Below the pieces are notes generated by a model that did no database searches, was not told where the DNA came from, and worked only from the letters and a program-made list of their open reading frames with translations. A program made the position numbers and the translations under genes. From the NCBI GenBank assembly GCA_963749115.1, contig CAVVLP010000002.1:124001-188000 (forward strand): 64,000 bases of DNA, given 5' to 3'. Positions 37,463 to 46,719 of this stretch are shown here, piece after piece (the first letter of the stretch is position 1; the number at the start of each line of letters is the position of its first letter). The stretch comes from SZUA-36 sp963749115 (GTDB lineage Bacteria > Pseudomonadota > Gammaproteobacteria > Xanthomonadales > SZUA-36).

Positions 37463-39355
37463 ATGACGGATTACCGGACACTTTATCGGAACTCAATGGA
37501 AAACCCGGAAGAGTTTTGGGCCAAAACTGCAGCCGAACTGGTTTGGACGAAACCCTGGGACAAGGTGATTGATGACTCGGATGCACCTTATTACGAGTGG
37601 TTTGCAGGCGGTGAGATCAATACCTGTTACAACGCACTTGACCGGCATTGCGAGCAGGGCAGGGCAGAGCAGGACGCCTTGATTTACGACAGTCCGGTTA
37701 CCGGTCAGGTACGTAAATACACTTATGCTGAGCTGCGTGACGAAGTGGCAGTGTTTGCCGGTGTTTTGCAAAACAATGGCGTTGAAAAGGGTGACCGCGT
37801 CATTGTCTACATGCCCATGATCCCCGAAGCGGTTATCGCTGTTCTGGCCTGCGCCAGGATCGGCGCGATCCACTCGGTCGTATTTGGCGGGTTTGCCGCA
37901 AAGGAACTGGCTACGAGGGTAGTGGATGCCAGTCCGAAGCTGGTGATCAGTGCAAGCTGTGGTATCGAGGGCAAAAAAATTATTCCCTATCTTCCCTTGC
38001 TGGATGAGGCACTGAAACTCGCCGGGGTCGAAAACCTGACACGCATCCTGGTCTCACGTCCGCAGTTACCGATTGAAGACCCGCATCCGTCAGCCGTACT
38101 CTGGCACGAAGCGGTAGCACAAGCGCATGCGGTGGACTGTGTTCCTGTAGGTGCAACTGACCCGCTGTACATCCTCTACACATCCGGAACGACCGGTGAG
38201 CCCAAAGGCGTGGTCAGACCCAACGGCGGACACGCCGTCGCACTCAAGTGGAGTATGAAAAACATCTACAATGTTGAGCCCGGTGATGTTTACTGGGCAG
38301 CCTCGGATATCGGCTGGGTCGTCGGGCATTCCTATATTATTTACGCTCCACTACTGCATGGCTGTACCACTATCCTGTATGAAGGCAAGCCGGTGGGAAC
38401 ACCCGACGCGGGTGCTTTTTGGCGTGTCATCGAAGATCACAAGGTGAACTGCCTGTTTACCGCACCAACGGCTTTCCGTGCCATTCGCCGCGAAGACCCG
38501 ACCGGTGAGCTACTCGACCAGCACGATATCAGCAGCCTCAAAGCCCTCTACCTGGCGGGTGAACGCTGTGACCCGGACACCTTGCATTGGGCGGAGAATC
38601 AGCTCAGGCTGCCGGTGATTGACCATTGGTGGCAAACGGAAAGCGGCTGGCCGATGGCGGCCAACCCGATGGGAGTGGAGCATCTGCCGGTCAAGGCCGG
38701 TTCGCCCACGGTTGCTGTACCGGGTTATGACATCAGGGTGCTTGATGACGAGGGCAATGAAGTGCCCCGGGGAACATCCGGCTATATCATGGTCAAGCTT
38801 CCTTTGCCGCCCGGGTGTCTGAATACGTTGTGGGGTAACCGTAAGCGATATCACGATGCCTACCTGTCCCGTTTTGAGGGCTATTACCTGACCGGTGATG
38901 CTGGTGTGATGGACGAGGAGGGCTACCTTTGGGTGATGAGCCGGATTGACGATGTGATCAATGTTGCCGGTCACCGCCTCTCAACCGGGGCACTGGAAGA
39001 AGCGCTGGCATCCCACCCGGATGTTGCCGAGTGCGCTGTCATTGGTGTTGAAGACAAGCTCAAAGGTGAAATGCCGTTGGGGTTCGTTGTGCTCAACAGC
39101 GGTACGGATATTGATGCGGCCGAATTGAAGAAGAGCCTGGTGGCCACGGTTCGCTCGCTGGTGGGACCGATCGCCACACCCAGGGATATTTACGTTGTAC
39201 CGCGTTTGCCAAAGACCCGTTCGGGCAAGATTCTCAGGGGTACGATGCGCAGCATAGCTGACGGTAAGCAGTACAAGACACCGGCTACTATTGATGATCC
39301 CCAGGTTCTGAGTGAAATTGCATCTGCCCTGGGTCTTGAAAAACAGCTTGAATGA
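37463..39355 (+). CDS. prpE: propionate-CoA ligase (PrpE-type acyl-CoA synthetase)
   Basis: 630-residue AMP-forming acyl-CoA synthetase. Adenylation motifs: YTSGTTGEPKG near residue 238, DHWWQTESGWPM near residue 392, YLTGDAG and the C-terminal KTRSGKILRG with the catalytic Lys. HWWQTESGW, RKYTYAELRDEVAVFAGVLQ and NVAGHRLSTGALEE are the PrpE pattern rather than acetate-specific Acs, though related enzymes use acetate too. GAGG lies 9 nt before the ATG at 37463; the nearby TTG at 37460 is less likely. It sits at the end of the CrbR/CrbS region where relatives usually have acsA, so it may be the target ligase of the acid switch. Confidence 0.9.
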   Translation: MTDYRTLYRNSMENPEEFWAKTAAELVWTKPWDKVIDDSDAPYYEWFAGGEINTCYNALDRHCEQGRAEQDALIYDSPVTGQVRKYTYAELRDEVAVFAGVLQNNGVEKGDRVIVYMPMIPEAVIAVLACARIGAIHSVVFGGFAAKELATRVVDASPKLVISASCGIEGKKIIPYLPLLDEALKLAGVENLTRILVSRPQLPIEDPHPSAVLWHEAVAQAHAVDCVPVGATDPLYILYTSGTTGEPKGVVRPNGGHAVALKWSMKNIYNVEPGDVYWAASDIGWVVGHSYIIYAPLLHGCTTILYEGKPVGTPDAGAFWRVIEDHKVNCLFTAPTAFRAIRREDPTGELLDQHDISSLKALYLAGERCDPDTLHWAENQLRLPVIDHWWQTESGWPMAANPMGVEHLPVKAGSPTVAVPGYDIRVLDDEGNEVPRGTSGYIMVKLPLPPGCLNTLWGNRKRYHDAYLSRFEGYYLTGDAGVMDEEGYLWVMSRIDDVINVAGHRLSTGALEEALASHPDVAECAVIGVEDKLKGEMPLGFVVLNSGTDIDAAELKKSLVATVRSLVGPIATPRDIYVVPRLPKTRSGKILRGTMRSIADGKQYKTPATIDDPQVLSEIASALGLEKQLE

Positions 39356-39378
39356 ATAGAGTCAGTGCGCGCTTATTG

Positions 39379-39404
39379 AAACATCACCCGGGAAGTGATG
39401 TTTT
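39379..39404 (+). terminator. terminator after prpE
   Basis: Perfect 9-bp inverted repeat AAACATCAC/GTGATGTTT with a 7-nt loop, 24 nt after the prpE stop, followed by TG and a short T run from within the arm. Moderate strength. Confidence 0.65.
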
Positions 39405-39411
39405 GATAACA

Positions 39412-39600
39412 TGGTCGGGATGGCGAGATTTACTCGGCGCATCCCTGCGCCTCTCCCTGCGGGCTCCTCGCTACGCTCGTCATTCGAAATTCACTCCCGG
39501 TGAATTTGTGAATCACGGGTGAATTCCAATCTGGGTCGCCCAATTGATATTAAAAAAAGCCGTATCAGCTTGAGTGAATACGGCTTTTTTTAATATCAAT
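39412..39600 (-). repeat. tRNA-linked repeat unit (189 nt) ending in a copy of the tRNA-Pro 3' end
   Basis: The 20 bases 39412-39431 are identical to 39601-39620, the 3' end of tRNA-Pro including CCA; identity stops exactly at the CCA boundary and 20 nt inside the tRNA. The unit between the two copies holds a terminator hairpin, small dyads such as ATTCAC..GTGAAT (39489-39505) and GC-rich pairs. This is the same plan as the tandem repeats downstream of E. coli tyrT, which also end in about 19 nt of tRNA sequence. Alternatives are an attachment-site remnant or unequal crossover. Confidence 0.7.
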
Positions 39601-39603
39601 TGG
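39540..39603 (-). terminator. 26-bp perfect hairpin abutting the tRNA-Pro 3' end
   Basis: Perfect inverted repeat of 26 bases (39540-39565 and 39578-39603) with a 12-nt loop; its inner half is a standard terminator (GCCGTAT stem flanked by seven A and seven T). The right arm runs into the CCA end of the tRNA gene. It should end the tRNA transcript and could hinder or assist 3' processing. Confidence 0.85.
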
Positions 39604-39677
39604 TCGGGATGGCGAGATTTGAACTCACGACCCCCACGTCCCGAACGTGGTGCTCTACCAGGCTGAGCTACACCCCG
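39601..39677 (-). tRNA. tRNA-Pro (anticodon CGG)
   Basis: 77 nt with encoded CCA. Acceptor arm CGGGGTG/CATCCCG, D-arm GCTCAGCCTGGTAGAGC, anticodon arm CCACG-TTCGGGA-CGTGG with anticodon CGG reading CCG codons, T-arm GTGAG-TTCAAAT-CTCGC, discriminator A. Apart from a G-T pair in the acceptor arm the cloverleaf is complete. It stands alone on the minus strand. Confidence 0.96.
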
Positions 39678-40051
39678 ACTAAGGCGCGTATTTTAACCAA
39701 GCAGACCGTGTATTGAAAGACTCGGTTTAATGATTCGCCGAGCCTTTTCATTTTTTTTTAGAGTGCTAAATAGGGAAAACAGACCAGTCAACAATCACAT
39801 ACAGAATTAAACTACAATTCGCTGCACCTCCAATCAAGAAAATATCTTCAATTGTTAAGATTTTGTAATAAATCCTTGCTACAATCGCTTCGATCATTAC
39901 GCAAGTAATGTGAAGGAGGCAGTGTTCGCAGGGGCGTGATCATTTGTGCAGATGGAACATTTTTTGGTTCCAATGCAACTAAAACAAATCAACCTCTTCC
40001 TGACTCCCAGAAAGTCAACATTTCCTTGATGATTTACAGGTGGACAACTCA
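39678..40051. other. upstream region of tRNA-Pro and the TonB receptor gene
   Basis: No gene seen. An imperfect hairpin with a T tract (39720-39763, GACTCGG/CCGAGCC then CATTTTTTTT) resembles a plus-strand terminator with no obvious gene before it. TACAAT near 39888 may be a -10 for the receptor, without a clear -35. TGGAAC/GTTCCA (about 39955-39974) forms a small hairpin in the presumed long leader. Confidence 0.5.
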
Positions 40052-43000
40052 ATGTATAAAAGAACCCGAAATTCATTTGCTTTCCTGATATTTCTTCTTT
40101 TTCTGATAATACCCTTGGCTGGTCTTGCACAGCAGACTACTTCCTCGATGCGCGTGAATGTTGCAACGCCGAATGGAATGCCATCGACTGACGCAACGAT
40201 AACGGTCACAGATACACGTACTGGCAGTGCCCGCTCTGCATCTGTTACGTCGGCCGGTTCAGCCACTTTTTCCGGCTTGCGTATTGGCGGACCCTACACG
40301 GTCAGAGCCAATGCAATGGGTTACTCAGACCAGACGGTGACCGACGTTTTCGTCCGCCTGGGTGACACCTTCGTGCTACCGATGACGCTCGGTGAGAGTG
40401 ATATGGAAGAGGTTATTGTCACTTCTGCGGCCGTCATGACCCAGCAGGTTGCTTTAGGCCCCGCGTCTACCTTCAATATCGAGGATCTCCAGGACTATCC
40501 GACCATCAATCGCGATCTCCGCGACGTGATCCGGTTTGATCCGCGTATCTACCAGGATGCGGCCTTTGTTGGCGCCATCCAGTGTGCGGGCGCGAATGCA
40601 CGTTTCAACAGCCTGACGGTTGATGGTGTGAGAATGAACGATAACTTTGGCTTGAACAGCAATGGTTACCCGACCACCAGACAGCCATTCCCCTACGATG
40701 CCATTCAACAGGTGTCGGTCGAACTGGCACCGTTTGACGTACAGTATGGTGGTTTTACCGGTTGTAACATCAATGCGGTAACAAAATCCGGCGGTAACGA
40801 GTTCTTCGGATCGTTTTTCTATGACTATACAAACGATTCCATGAAAGGCGACAAGCTGGAAGGCGATGATATCGATAACGGCGATTTTTCTGAAAAACGC
40901 TATGGTGCCTCTATCGGCGGTCCGATCATTAAAGACAAGTTGTTCTTCTTCCTGGCCTACGAAAAGCTGGATGGTGTACAGCAGTTTAACCGCGGCGGCG
41001 CCGATTCGGGCGCGGGCGATGTGGTCAATGGTGTCAGCGTAGCGCAATTGAACGAGATCGCTTCGATCGCACAAAGTGTCTACGGTTATGATGTTGGCGG
41101 CTTCCCGACAACACTGCCGGTTGATGATGAAAAACTGGTCGTAAAACTCGACTGGCAGATCAATGACAACCACCGCGCAGCATTTACCTATAACTACAAT
41201 GACGGCTTCAGCCTGTCAGAAAGTGACGGTGGCTCTTCAAGACTTTCATTTTCCAACCACTACTACGAGCGTGGTGCCAAACTGAAAGCTTACACCGTGC
41301 ATTTGTTCTCCGACTGGAATGATCAATTCTCCACTGAAGTACGCGGTGGTCACTTCAAACTTGATAACCGCCAGTTAAATATTGGTGAACCGGGTTTTGG
41401 TGAAGTACAGATTCGTACCTATAACGCAGGCAGCAGCGCGACCGTTTACCTGGGTGTAGATGATTCACGCCAGTCCAATAAGCTGAACTACGAGACCAAT
41501 AATTACAAGTTTGCCGGTAAATACGTCACCGGCAATCACGTGATTACCGGTGGTTATGAGCGTGACGAGCTGGAAATTTTCAACCTGTTCATCCAGGAAA
41601 CCGAAGGCGAATACCGTTTTGACGGCAATTGTGGCAACGACAACCCCAACGGTTGTATTGATAATTTCAGAAATGGCTTCCTGAGCCCTTCCGACGATAT
41701 CATTTATGAAAATGCCCGTCCGACCAATAATCCGGACGATGGTGCAGCTGTATGGGCCTATGACATCAATACGCTTTATGCCCAGGACGAGATAACCTTT
41801 GGCGGCGGTGACATGGTCCTCATAGCTGGCTTGCGTTACGAGTGGTACACCAGTAATGACCTGCCACGGGAAAACGCAAATTTCTTTGATCGGAACGGCT
41901 TCACCAATGCAAGCAACTTCGATGGCATGGACCTGATTCAACCGCGTATCGGGTTTAACTGGGATGTTAATGACCGTACCAGTGTGCGCGCAGGTGTCGG
42001 TCTTTACGCCGGTGGTAATCCGAACGTCTGGTTGTCAAATAACTACTCAAACGACGGTGCGACCCTGGTCGAGGTTCGTGAGCGGGAAATAGACAATAAC
42101 AATGGTGGTAGTGGAAATTGGGACTTCGATTCCATCGCATGGACCGGTGACGGACGTCCGATCTGGGATGTGCCGCAGGACATGTATGACGCCGTTGCCT
42201 CCGGTTCAACCGATGGTAATGTTGACGCCATTGATCCGAAATTCAAATTGCCAAGCAACTGGAAGATGAATATTGGCGTGACCTATGACCTTGATCTCGG
42301 CAAGCTGGGTGATGGTTATATCCTGAACAGTGACCTGCTCTATACCAAGGCGAATGATTCAGCCATTGTTGTTCGTTACAACCTGGTACAGGTAGGAACT
42401 GCACCGGATGGCCGACCGATCTATGACAATACCCGCGGGTTCCTGAATGATACGATCTTAACCAACGTCAAAGGCAAGGATGCAACGTCACTCAACTGGT
42501 CCATTGGTTTGAATAAATCCTATGAAAACGGTTGGGACTGGTCATTGGGGTATTCCTATACCAAGGCCAAGGACGTGAACCCGATGACGAGTTCCACATC
42601 CGGTTCGAATTATGGCAATGTTGCGGTATCTGACCCGAATAACCCGGGTCTGGCAATTTCCAACTATTCGATCCCGCATCGTTTCACAATGCGTCTTTCC
42701 TACGAAGCATTCTGGTGGGGTGATAACCGCACTAAAATTTCCTTGTTCGGTTCAGCGAACCAGGGCCGTCCTTACTCCTATGTATTTAGCCGTGATGATG
42801 GTGATACGTTTGGGGACGAAGTTGACTTCCGTCATCTGCTTTATGTGCCTGATGGCGCCAATGACCCGAACGTTGTCTACGGAGATGGATTCAACCAGCA
42901 AGCCTTCTTTGATTTCATTGACAAAGCAGGTCTGAAGCCAGGTATTCAAAAACGTAATGACCACCAGAGTAATTGGTGGGGAAGCCTGGATCTGCGTCTT

Positions 43001-43256
43001 GAACAGGAAATTCCCAGGATTCTTTGGCAAGGACAAGTTTTCCGCTTTCCTTGTTATCAGGAACTTCTGTAACATGCTCAACGATGACTGGTGTGTGCTG
43101 AAGGAAGCGGGTTTCCCACGTACGGATGACGTAGTGGATATGACCATTGAGGATGGCAAGTACCTGTACCAGTCATTTGTCAACCCAGGTGGACAAAGCC
43201 GTGCTACCGACGCGTCCCTGTGGGAAATGCGTATCGGTCTGAAGTATACCTTCTGA
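40052..43256 (+). CDS. TonB-dependent receptor with carboxypeptidase-like N-terminal domain (one frame break)
   Basis: About 1068 codons, an outer-membrane active transporter of the Oar/OmpA-like receptor type. Signal peptide NSFAFLIFLLFLIIPLAGLA is followed by a CarboxypepD_reg-like domain (residues ~25-110), a plug (DVIRFDPRIY and VDGVRMNDNFG, near residues 155-195; INAVTKSGGNEFFGSFFYDY marks the start of the barrel) and a large barrel ending in MRIGLKYTF, a normal closing strand. The frame breaks at 43012-43020; removing one C from the CCC run gives EIPGFFGKDKFSAFLVIRN. Length is one over a multiple of three. AGGTGG before the ATG at 40052 decides that start over a GTG at 40040. Substrate is unknown; such receptors often take up peptides or oligosaccharides. 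Confidence 0.88.
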
Positions 43257-43284
43257 CCTGATTAACACTTGGGGGAGTGACCGG

Positions 43285-43315
43285 GAGGCCAGCTTTTAGC
43301 TGGCCTCTCTTTTTC
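43285..43315 (+). terminator. terminator after the TonB receptor gene
   Basis: Perfect 9-bp inverted repeat GAGGCCAGC/GCTGGCCTC with a 5-nt loop and TCTTTTT tail, 28 nt after the stop. Confidence 0.9.
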
Positions 43316-43406
43316 TGTTATTGCCTCGGGTGTGAACCCGCGGTACCGTGTCTTTTCCGGCGCAAAGCCGGAGTGATGATTGTCTTGCAAGAATAAGGAG
43401 TTTGCG

Positions 43407-44777
43407 TTGTCTGCTGAACCTATTAGTGCGCGGATTTATCCGGCTGGAATTTTGACCATGCTGAGCCGCATGGAAGTCGAACGTCTGCATGACGCCAGTC
43501 GTGGCGATTTAAGCGAATTATTGCGCCGCTGTTCCCTGGCTGTTCTCAATAGCGGCAATGAAAGCGATGATGCCGAAGAGTTGCTGCAGCAGCACAAAGA
43601 CTTCCAGATTGAAATACAACAGGTCAACCGCGGTATTCGACTGGAACTGAGTAATGCCCCCGGTTCCGCTTTTGTCGACGGCATCATGGTCCAGGGTGTA
43701 CGCGAATTACTGTCCGCGGTGATCCGGGACCTGGTCTACTACGATACGGAGATCAGTGGCCGATCTTCCACCGACCTGCAAAGCCAGGAAGGTATCACCA
43801 ACACGGTTTTTGAAATTTTGCGTAATGCAAAAACCATGAATCCGGCACGGGAACCGAATTTGGTTGTATTTTGGGGAGGGCATTCGATCGAGCGTCTTGA
43901 ATACGATTACACCAAGAAAGTGGGCTATGAAACCGGCTTGCGCAAGCTGAACATATGCACGGGTTGTGGACCGGGAGCGATGAAGGGTCCGATGAAAGGG
44001 GCTGCCATTGCCCACGCCAAGCAGCGCGTCACTGGTAGCTCCTATATCGGCATTTCCGAACCCGGTATCATTGCCGCCGAGTCGCCAAATCCCATCGTGA
44101 ATCAACTCATCATCATGCCGGATATTGAAAAGCGCCTCGAAGCCTTTGTGCGCCTGGGTCATGGCTTTGTTGTGTTCCCCGGTGGAGTTGGAACCGCAGA
44201 GGAAATACTTTTCCTGTTGGGTGTATTACTCAATCCAGCCAATGAGGGGATGCCGTTTCCATTTGTACTCACCGGACCAGCTGAATCAGCCGCATATTTT
44301 GAACAGATTGATGCCTTTATCGGATTGACGCTTGGTGAGGAGGCACGGGCAAAGTACCAGATCATCATCAACGATCCTGAAAAAGTAGCCCAGACCATGA
44401 CGTCAGGCCTGATACAGGTCAGAAACTACCGCAAGGAGTACAAGGACGCATTTTATTTCAACTGGTTGTTGCAAATTCAACCTGAATTTCAACAACCATT
44501 TGACCCCAGTCATGAAAATATGGCGGCCCTGCAACTGCATCGGGACCAGCCCAAACATTTATTGGCAGCGAGTTTGCGTCGTGCGTTCTCGGGTATTGTT
44601 GCAGGTAATGTAAAACCCGAGACGATCATCTCTGTGAGACGAGAGGGTCCCTTCGAGATCAATGGCGAGAAAGAAATCATGCTGGCACTGGATCGCTTGT
44701 TGGCATCGTTTATCGAACAACGCCGTATGAAATTGCCTGGTACGATCTATAGTCCCTGTTACAGGGTGATTTCATAA
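43407..44777 (+). CDS. ppnN: nucleotide 5'-monophosphate nucleosidase PpnN (LOG family)
   Basis: PpnN splits purine and pyrimidine monophosphates into base and ribose 5-phosphate and in E. coli responds to (p)ppGpp. 456 residues from a TTG start at 43407, chosen because AAGGAG lies 6 nt upstream and the N-terminus SAEPISARIYPAGILTMLSR then aligns with the family. The lysine-decarboxylase-like fold shows GGHSIERLEYDYTKKVGYE, CTGCGPGAMKGPMKGAAIAH and PGGVGTAEEILFL (near residues 257-269), the LOG-type signature. A 6-bp hairpin (TCCGGC/GCCGGA at 43356-43372) precedes the gene. Upstream TTG at 43380 is less likely. Confidence 0.92.
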   Translation: MSAEPISARIYPAGILTMLSRMEVERLHDASRGDLSELLRRCSLAVLNSGNESDDAEELLQQHKDFQIEIQQVNRGIRLELSNAPGSAFVDGIMVQGVRELLSAVIRDLVYYDTEISGRSSTDLQSQEGITNTVFEILRNAKTMNPAREPNLVVFWGGHSIERLEYDYTKKVGYETGLRKLNICTGCGPGAMKGPMKGAAIAHAKQRVTGSSYIGISEPGIIAAESPNPIVNQLIIMPDIEKRLEAFVRLGHGFVVFPGGVGTAEEILFLLGVLLNPANEGMPFPFVLTGPAESAAYFEQIDAFIGLTLGEEARAKYQIIINDPEKVAQTMTSGLIQVRNYRKEYKDAFYFNWLLQIQPEFQQPFDPSHENMAALQLHRDQPKHLLAASLRRAFSGIVAGNVKPETIISVRREGPFEINGEKEIMLALDRLLASFIEQRRMKLPGTIYSPCYRVIS

Positions 44778-44883
44778 AAACCCGCCTCTTTAGGGATACG
44801 AGCTGATCAGTTTGAAAATGGCGACCGGATACAAAAAAACAACCGGCTCCGCCTCCAGGCTGAATTTGAACAAGGATCCTGCC

Positions 44884-46719
44884 ATGTTTAAGATAATCAA
44901 GCGTTTTCCGGCAGTGTTATTGGCATTGCTGCTTTTCGCCTGTGACCAGGCGGATAATTCGACAGTCATCCAGCCGGTAAGTACAGGAGAACCAATCCCG
45001 AAAGATGCCGTTGAGTTTATTGCATGGTCCGAAGAGCAATTAGCTGATCTGTTAACGGAAAACGAGCATATGGCCTGGGTATACAGTAATTTCATCACCC
45101 CGGATACCGAGATGCTGGCCGCGCTGAGCAACAAAAAATTTACTGCAAAGCAAGTGGAATTGGCTGTCGAGGCCGCCAGGTATAACCAAATTGCGGGTCT
45201 GGACCGTGACACCCGGCGTAAGCTGGATATTCTGCGTAGCGGGATCACCATTCCGGCACCCCGTGATGCTGCCAAAACGGCTGAACAGTCTGAAATTGGA
45301 GCCAAGCTGGGTGGAATGTATGGCAAGGGCGAATATTGCTATGACAGCGGTGAATGCCTTGATCTTGGGCACCTGAGTGACATCATGGCTGAGTCCCGGG
45401 ATCCCGGTGTTTTACTCGAAGCCTGGAATGGGTGGCGGGAGATATCACCGCCAATGAAAGCCCTTTACGCGCGCCAGGTTGAGTTAGCCAATGAAGGTGC
45501 AGCTGAGCTGGGTTTTTCGGACCTCGGCACAATGTGGCGCTCGTCATACGATATGCCGCCGGAAGATTTTCCAGCGGAACTGGACCGCCTGTGGGGTGAG
45601 GTTAAACCCCTCTATGAAGCGCTGCATTGCCATGCACGCGCGAAACTGGGTGAACAGTACGGAACAGACCTGGTGCCACAGGATGGCCCGATCCCTGCAC
45701 ATTTGCTGGGTAATATGTGGGCGCAGGACTGGAGTAACATTTACCCGCTGGTTGCACCGCCCGGGGAGGTGTCGTCCTACGATCTGACAACGATTCTGAG
45801 GGAAAGAGGGTTTGACGCCATCAGCATGGTCAAGACCGGTGAAAACTTTTTCAGCTCACTGGGTTTTGACCGGTTACCGGCGACATTTTGGGAGCGCTCC
45901 CTGTTTGTTAAGCCCGAGGACCGGGAGGTGGTTTGCCATGCTTCGGCCTGGAATGTGGACGAGAAGGACGATCTTCGAATAAAAATGTGCATAAAGGTCA
46001 ATTCCGAAGATTTCAAAACCATTCACCATGAACTCGGACATAACTATTACCAGCGGGCTTACAACAAGGAAGATTACTTTTATCGCTCCGGAGCCAACGA
46101 CGGTTTTCACGAAGCCGTAGGCGACACGATCGCACTTTCCATTACACCCGAATACCTGCAAAAAATAGGTCTTCTCGAGAACGTACCCGATGCCTCCGGT
46201 GATATTGCTTTGCTTATGAAACGGGCATTGGAAGGCATCGCCTTCCTGCCCTTTGGCCTGATGGTGGACCAATGGCGCTGGCAGGTATTCGCCGGTCAGG
46301 CCGGTCCTGAAGACTATAACGATTTATGGTGGCAGCTACGTGAAAAATACCAGGGCGTTAAAGCACCCAATGACCGACCCGCTGACGCATTCGATGCGGG
46401 TGCCAAGTATCACGTGCCGGGAAATACACCTTACACACGGTATTTTCTCGCGCGATTCTTACAGTTCCAGTTCCATCGTTCCCTGTGTGAAATCGCCGGT
46501 GATGAAGGTCCCATTCACCGATGTTCTATTTACGGTAACAAGCAGGCGGGAAAACGTCTGAATGCGATGCTGGAAATGGGTCGAAGCCAGCCCTGGCCGG
46601 ACGAACTGGAAGCCCTGACTGGTCAGAGGGAAATGGACGCGAGCGCGATGATTGATTATTTTGCACCGCTTAAAACCTGGCTGGATGAACAGAATCAGGG
46701 GCGGCAGTGCGGTTGGTAA
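44884..46719 (+). CDS. M2-family peptidyl-dipeptidase (ACE-like) lipoprotein
   Basis: Zinc peptidase related to angiotensin-converting enzyme, removing C-terminal dipeptides. From the ATG at 44884 (AAGGAT upstream) it has 611 residues. The N-terminus is a lipoprotein signal with lipobox LLFAC (Cys20), so it is membrane-anchored in the periplasm or on the surface. The zinc site is HHELGH (HELGH at residues 382-386) with the third ligand Glu410 in GFHEAVGD, 24 residues on, the same spacing as in ACE. Homologues occur in Xanthomonas and other Gammaproteobacteria. An earlier ATG at 44812 would bury the lipobox and is rejected. It may supply dipeptides that PepQ and other peptidases use. Confidence 0.92.
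   Translation: MFKIIKRFPAVLLALLLFACDQADNSTVIQPVSTGEPIPKDAVEFIAWSEEQLADLLTENEHMAWVYSNFITPDTEMLAALSNKKFTAKQVELAVEAARYNQIAGLDRDTRRKLDILRSGITIPAPRDAAKTAEQSEIGAKLGGMYGKGEYCYDSGECLDLGHLSDIMAESRDPGVLLEAWNGWREISPPMKALYARQVELANEGAAELGFSDLGTMWRSSYDMPPEDFPAELDRLWGEVKPLYEALHCHARAKLGEQYGTDLVPQDGPIPAHLLGNMWAQDWSNIYPLVAPPGEVSSYDLTTILRERGFDAISMVKTGENFFSSLGFDRLPATFWERSLFVKPEDREVVCHASAWNVDEKDDLRIKMCIKVNSEDFKTIHHELGHNYYQRAYNKEDYFYRSGANDGFHEAVGDTIALSITPEYLQKIGLLENVPDASGDIALLMKRALEGIAFLPFGLMVDQWRWQVFAGQAGPEDYNDLWWQLREKYQGVKAPNDRPADAFDAGAKYHVPGNTPYTRYFLARFLQFQFHRSLCEIAGDEGPIHRCSIYGNKQAGKRLNAMLEMGRSQPWPDELEALTGQREMDASAMIDYFAPLKTWLDEQNQGRQCGW

Noticed and set aside
37463..39355. Calling the ligase Acs (acetyl-CoA synthetase)
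   Set aside because: The HWWQTESGW segment, the shorter N-terminus and overall pattern fit PrpE-type enzymes better, though acetate activity cannot be excluded.
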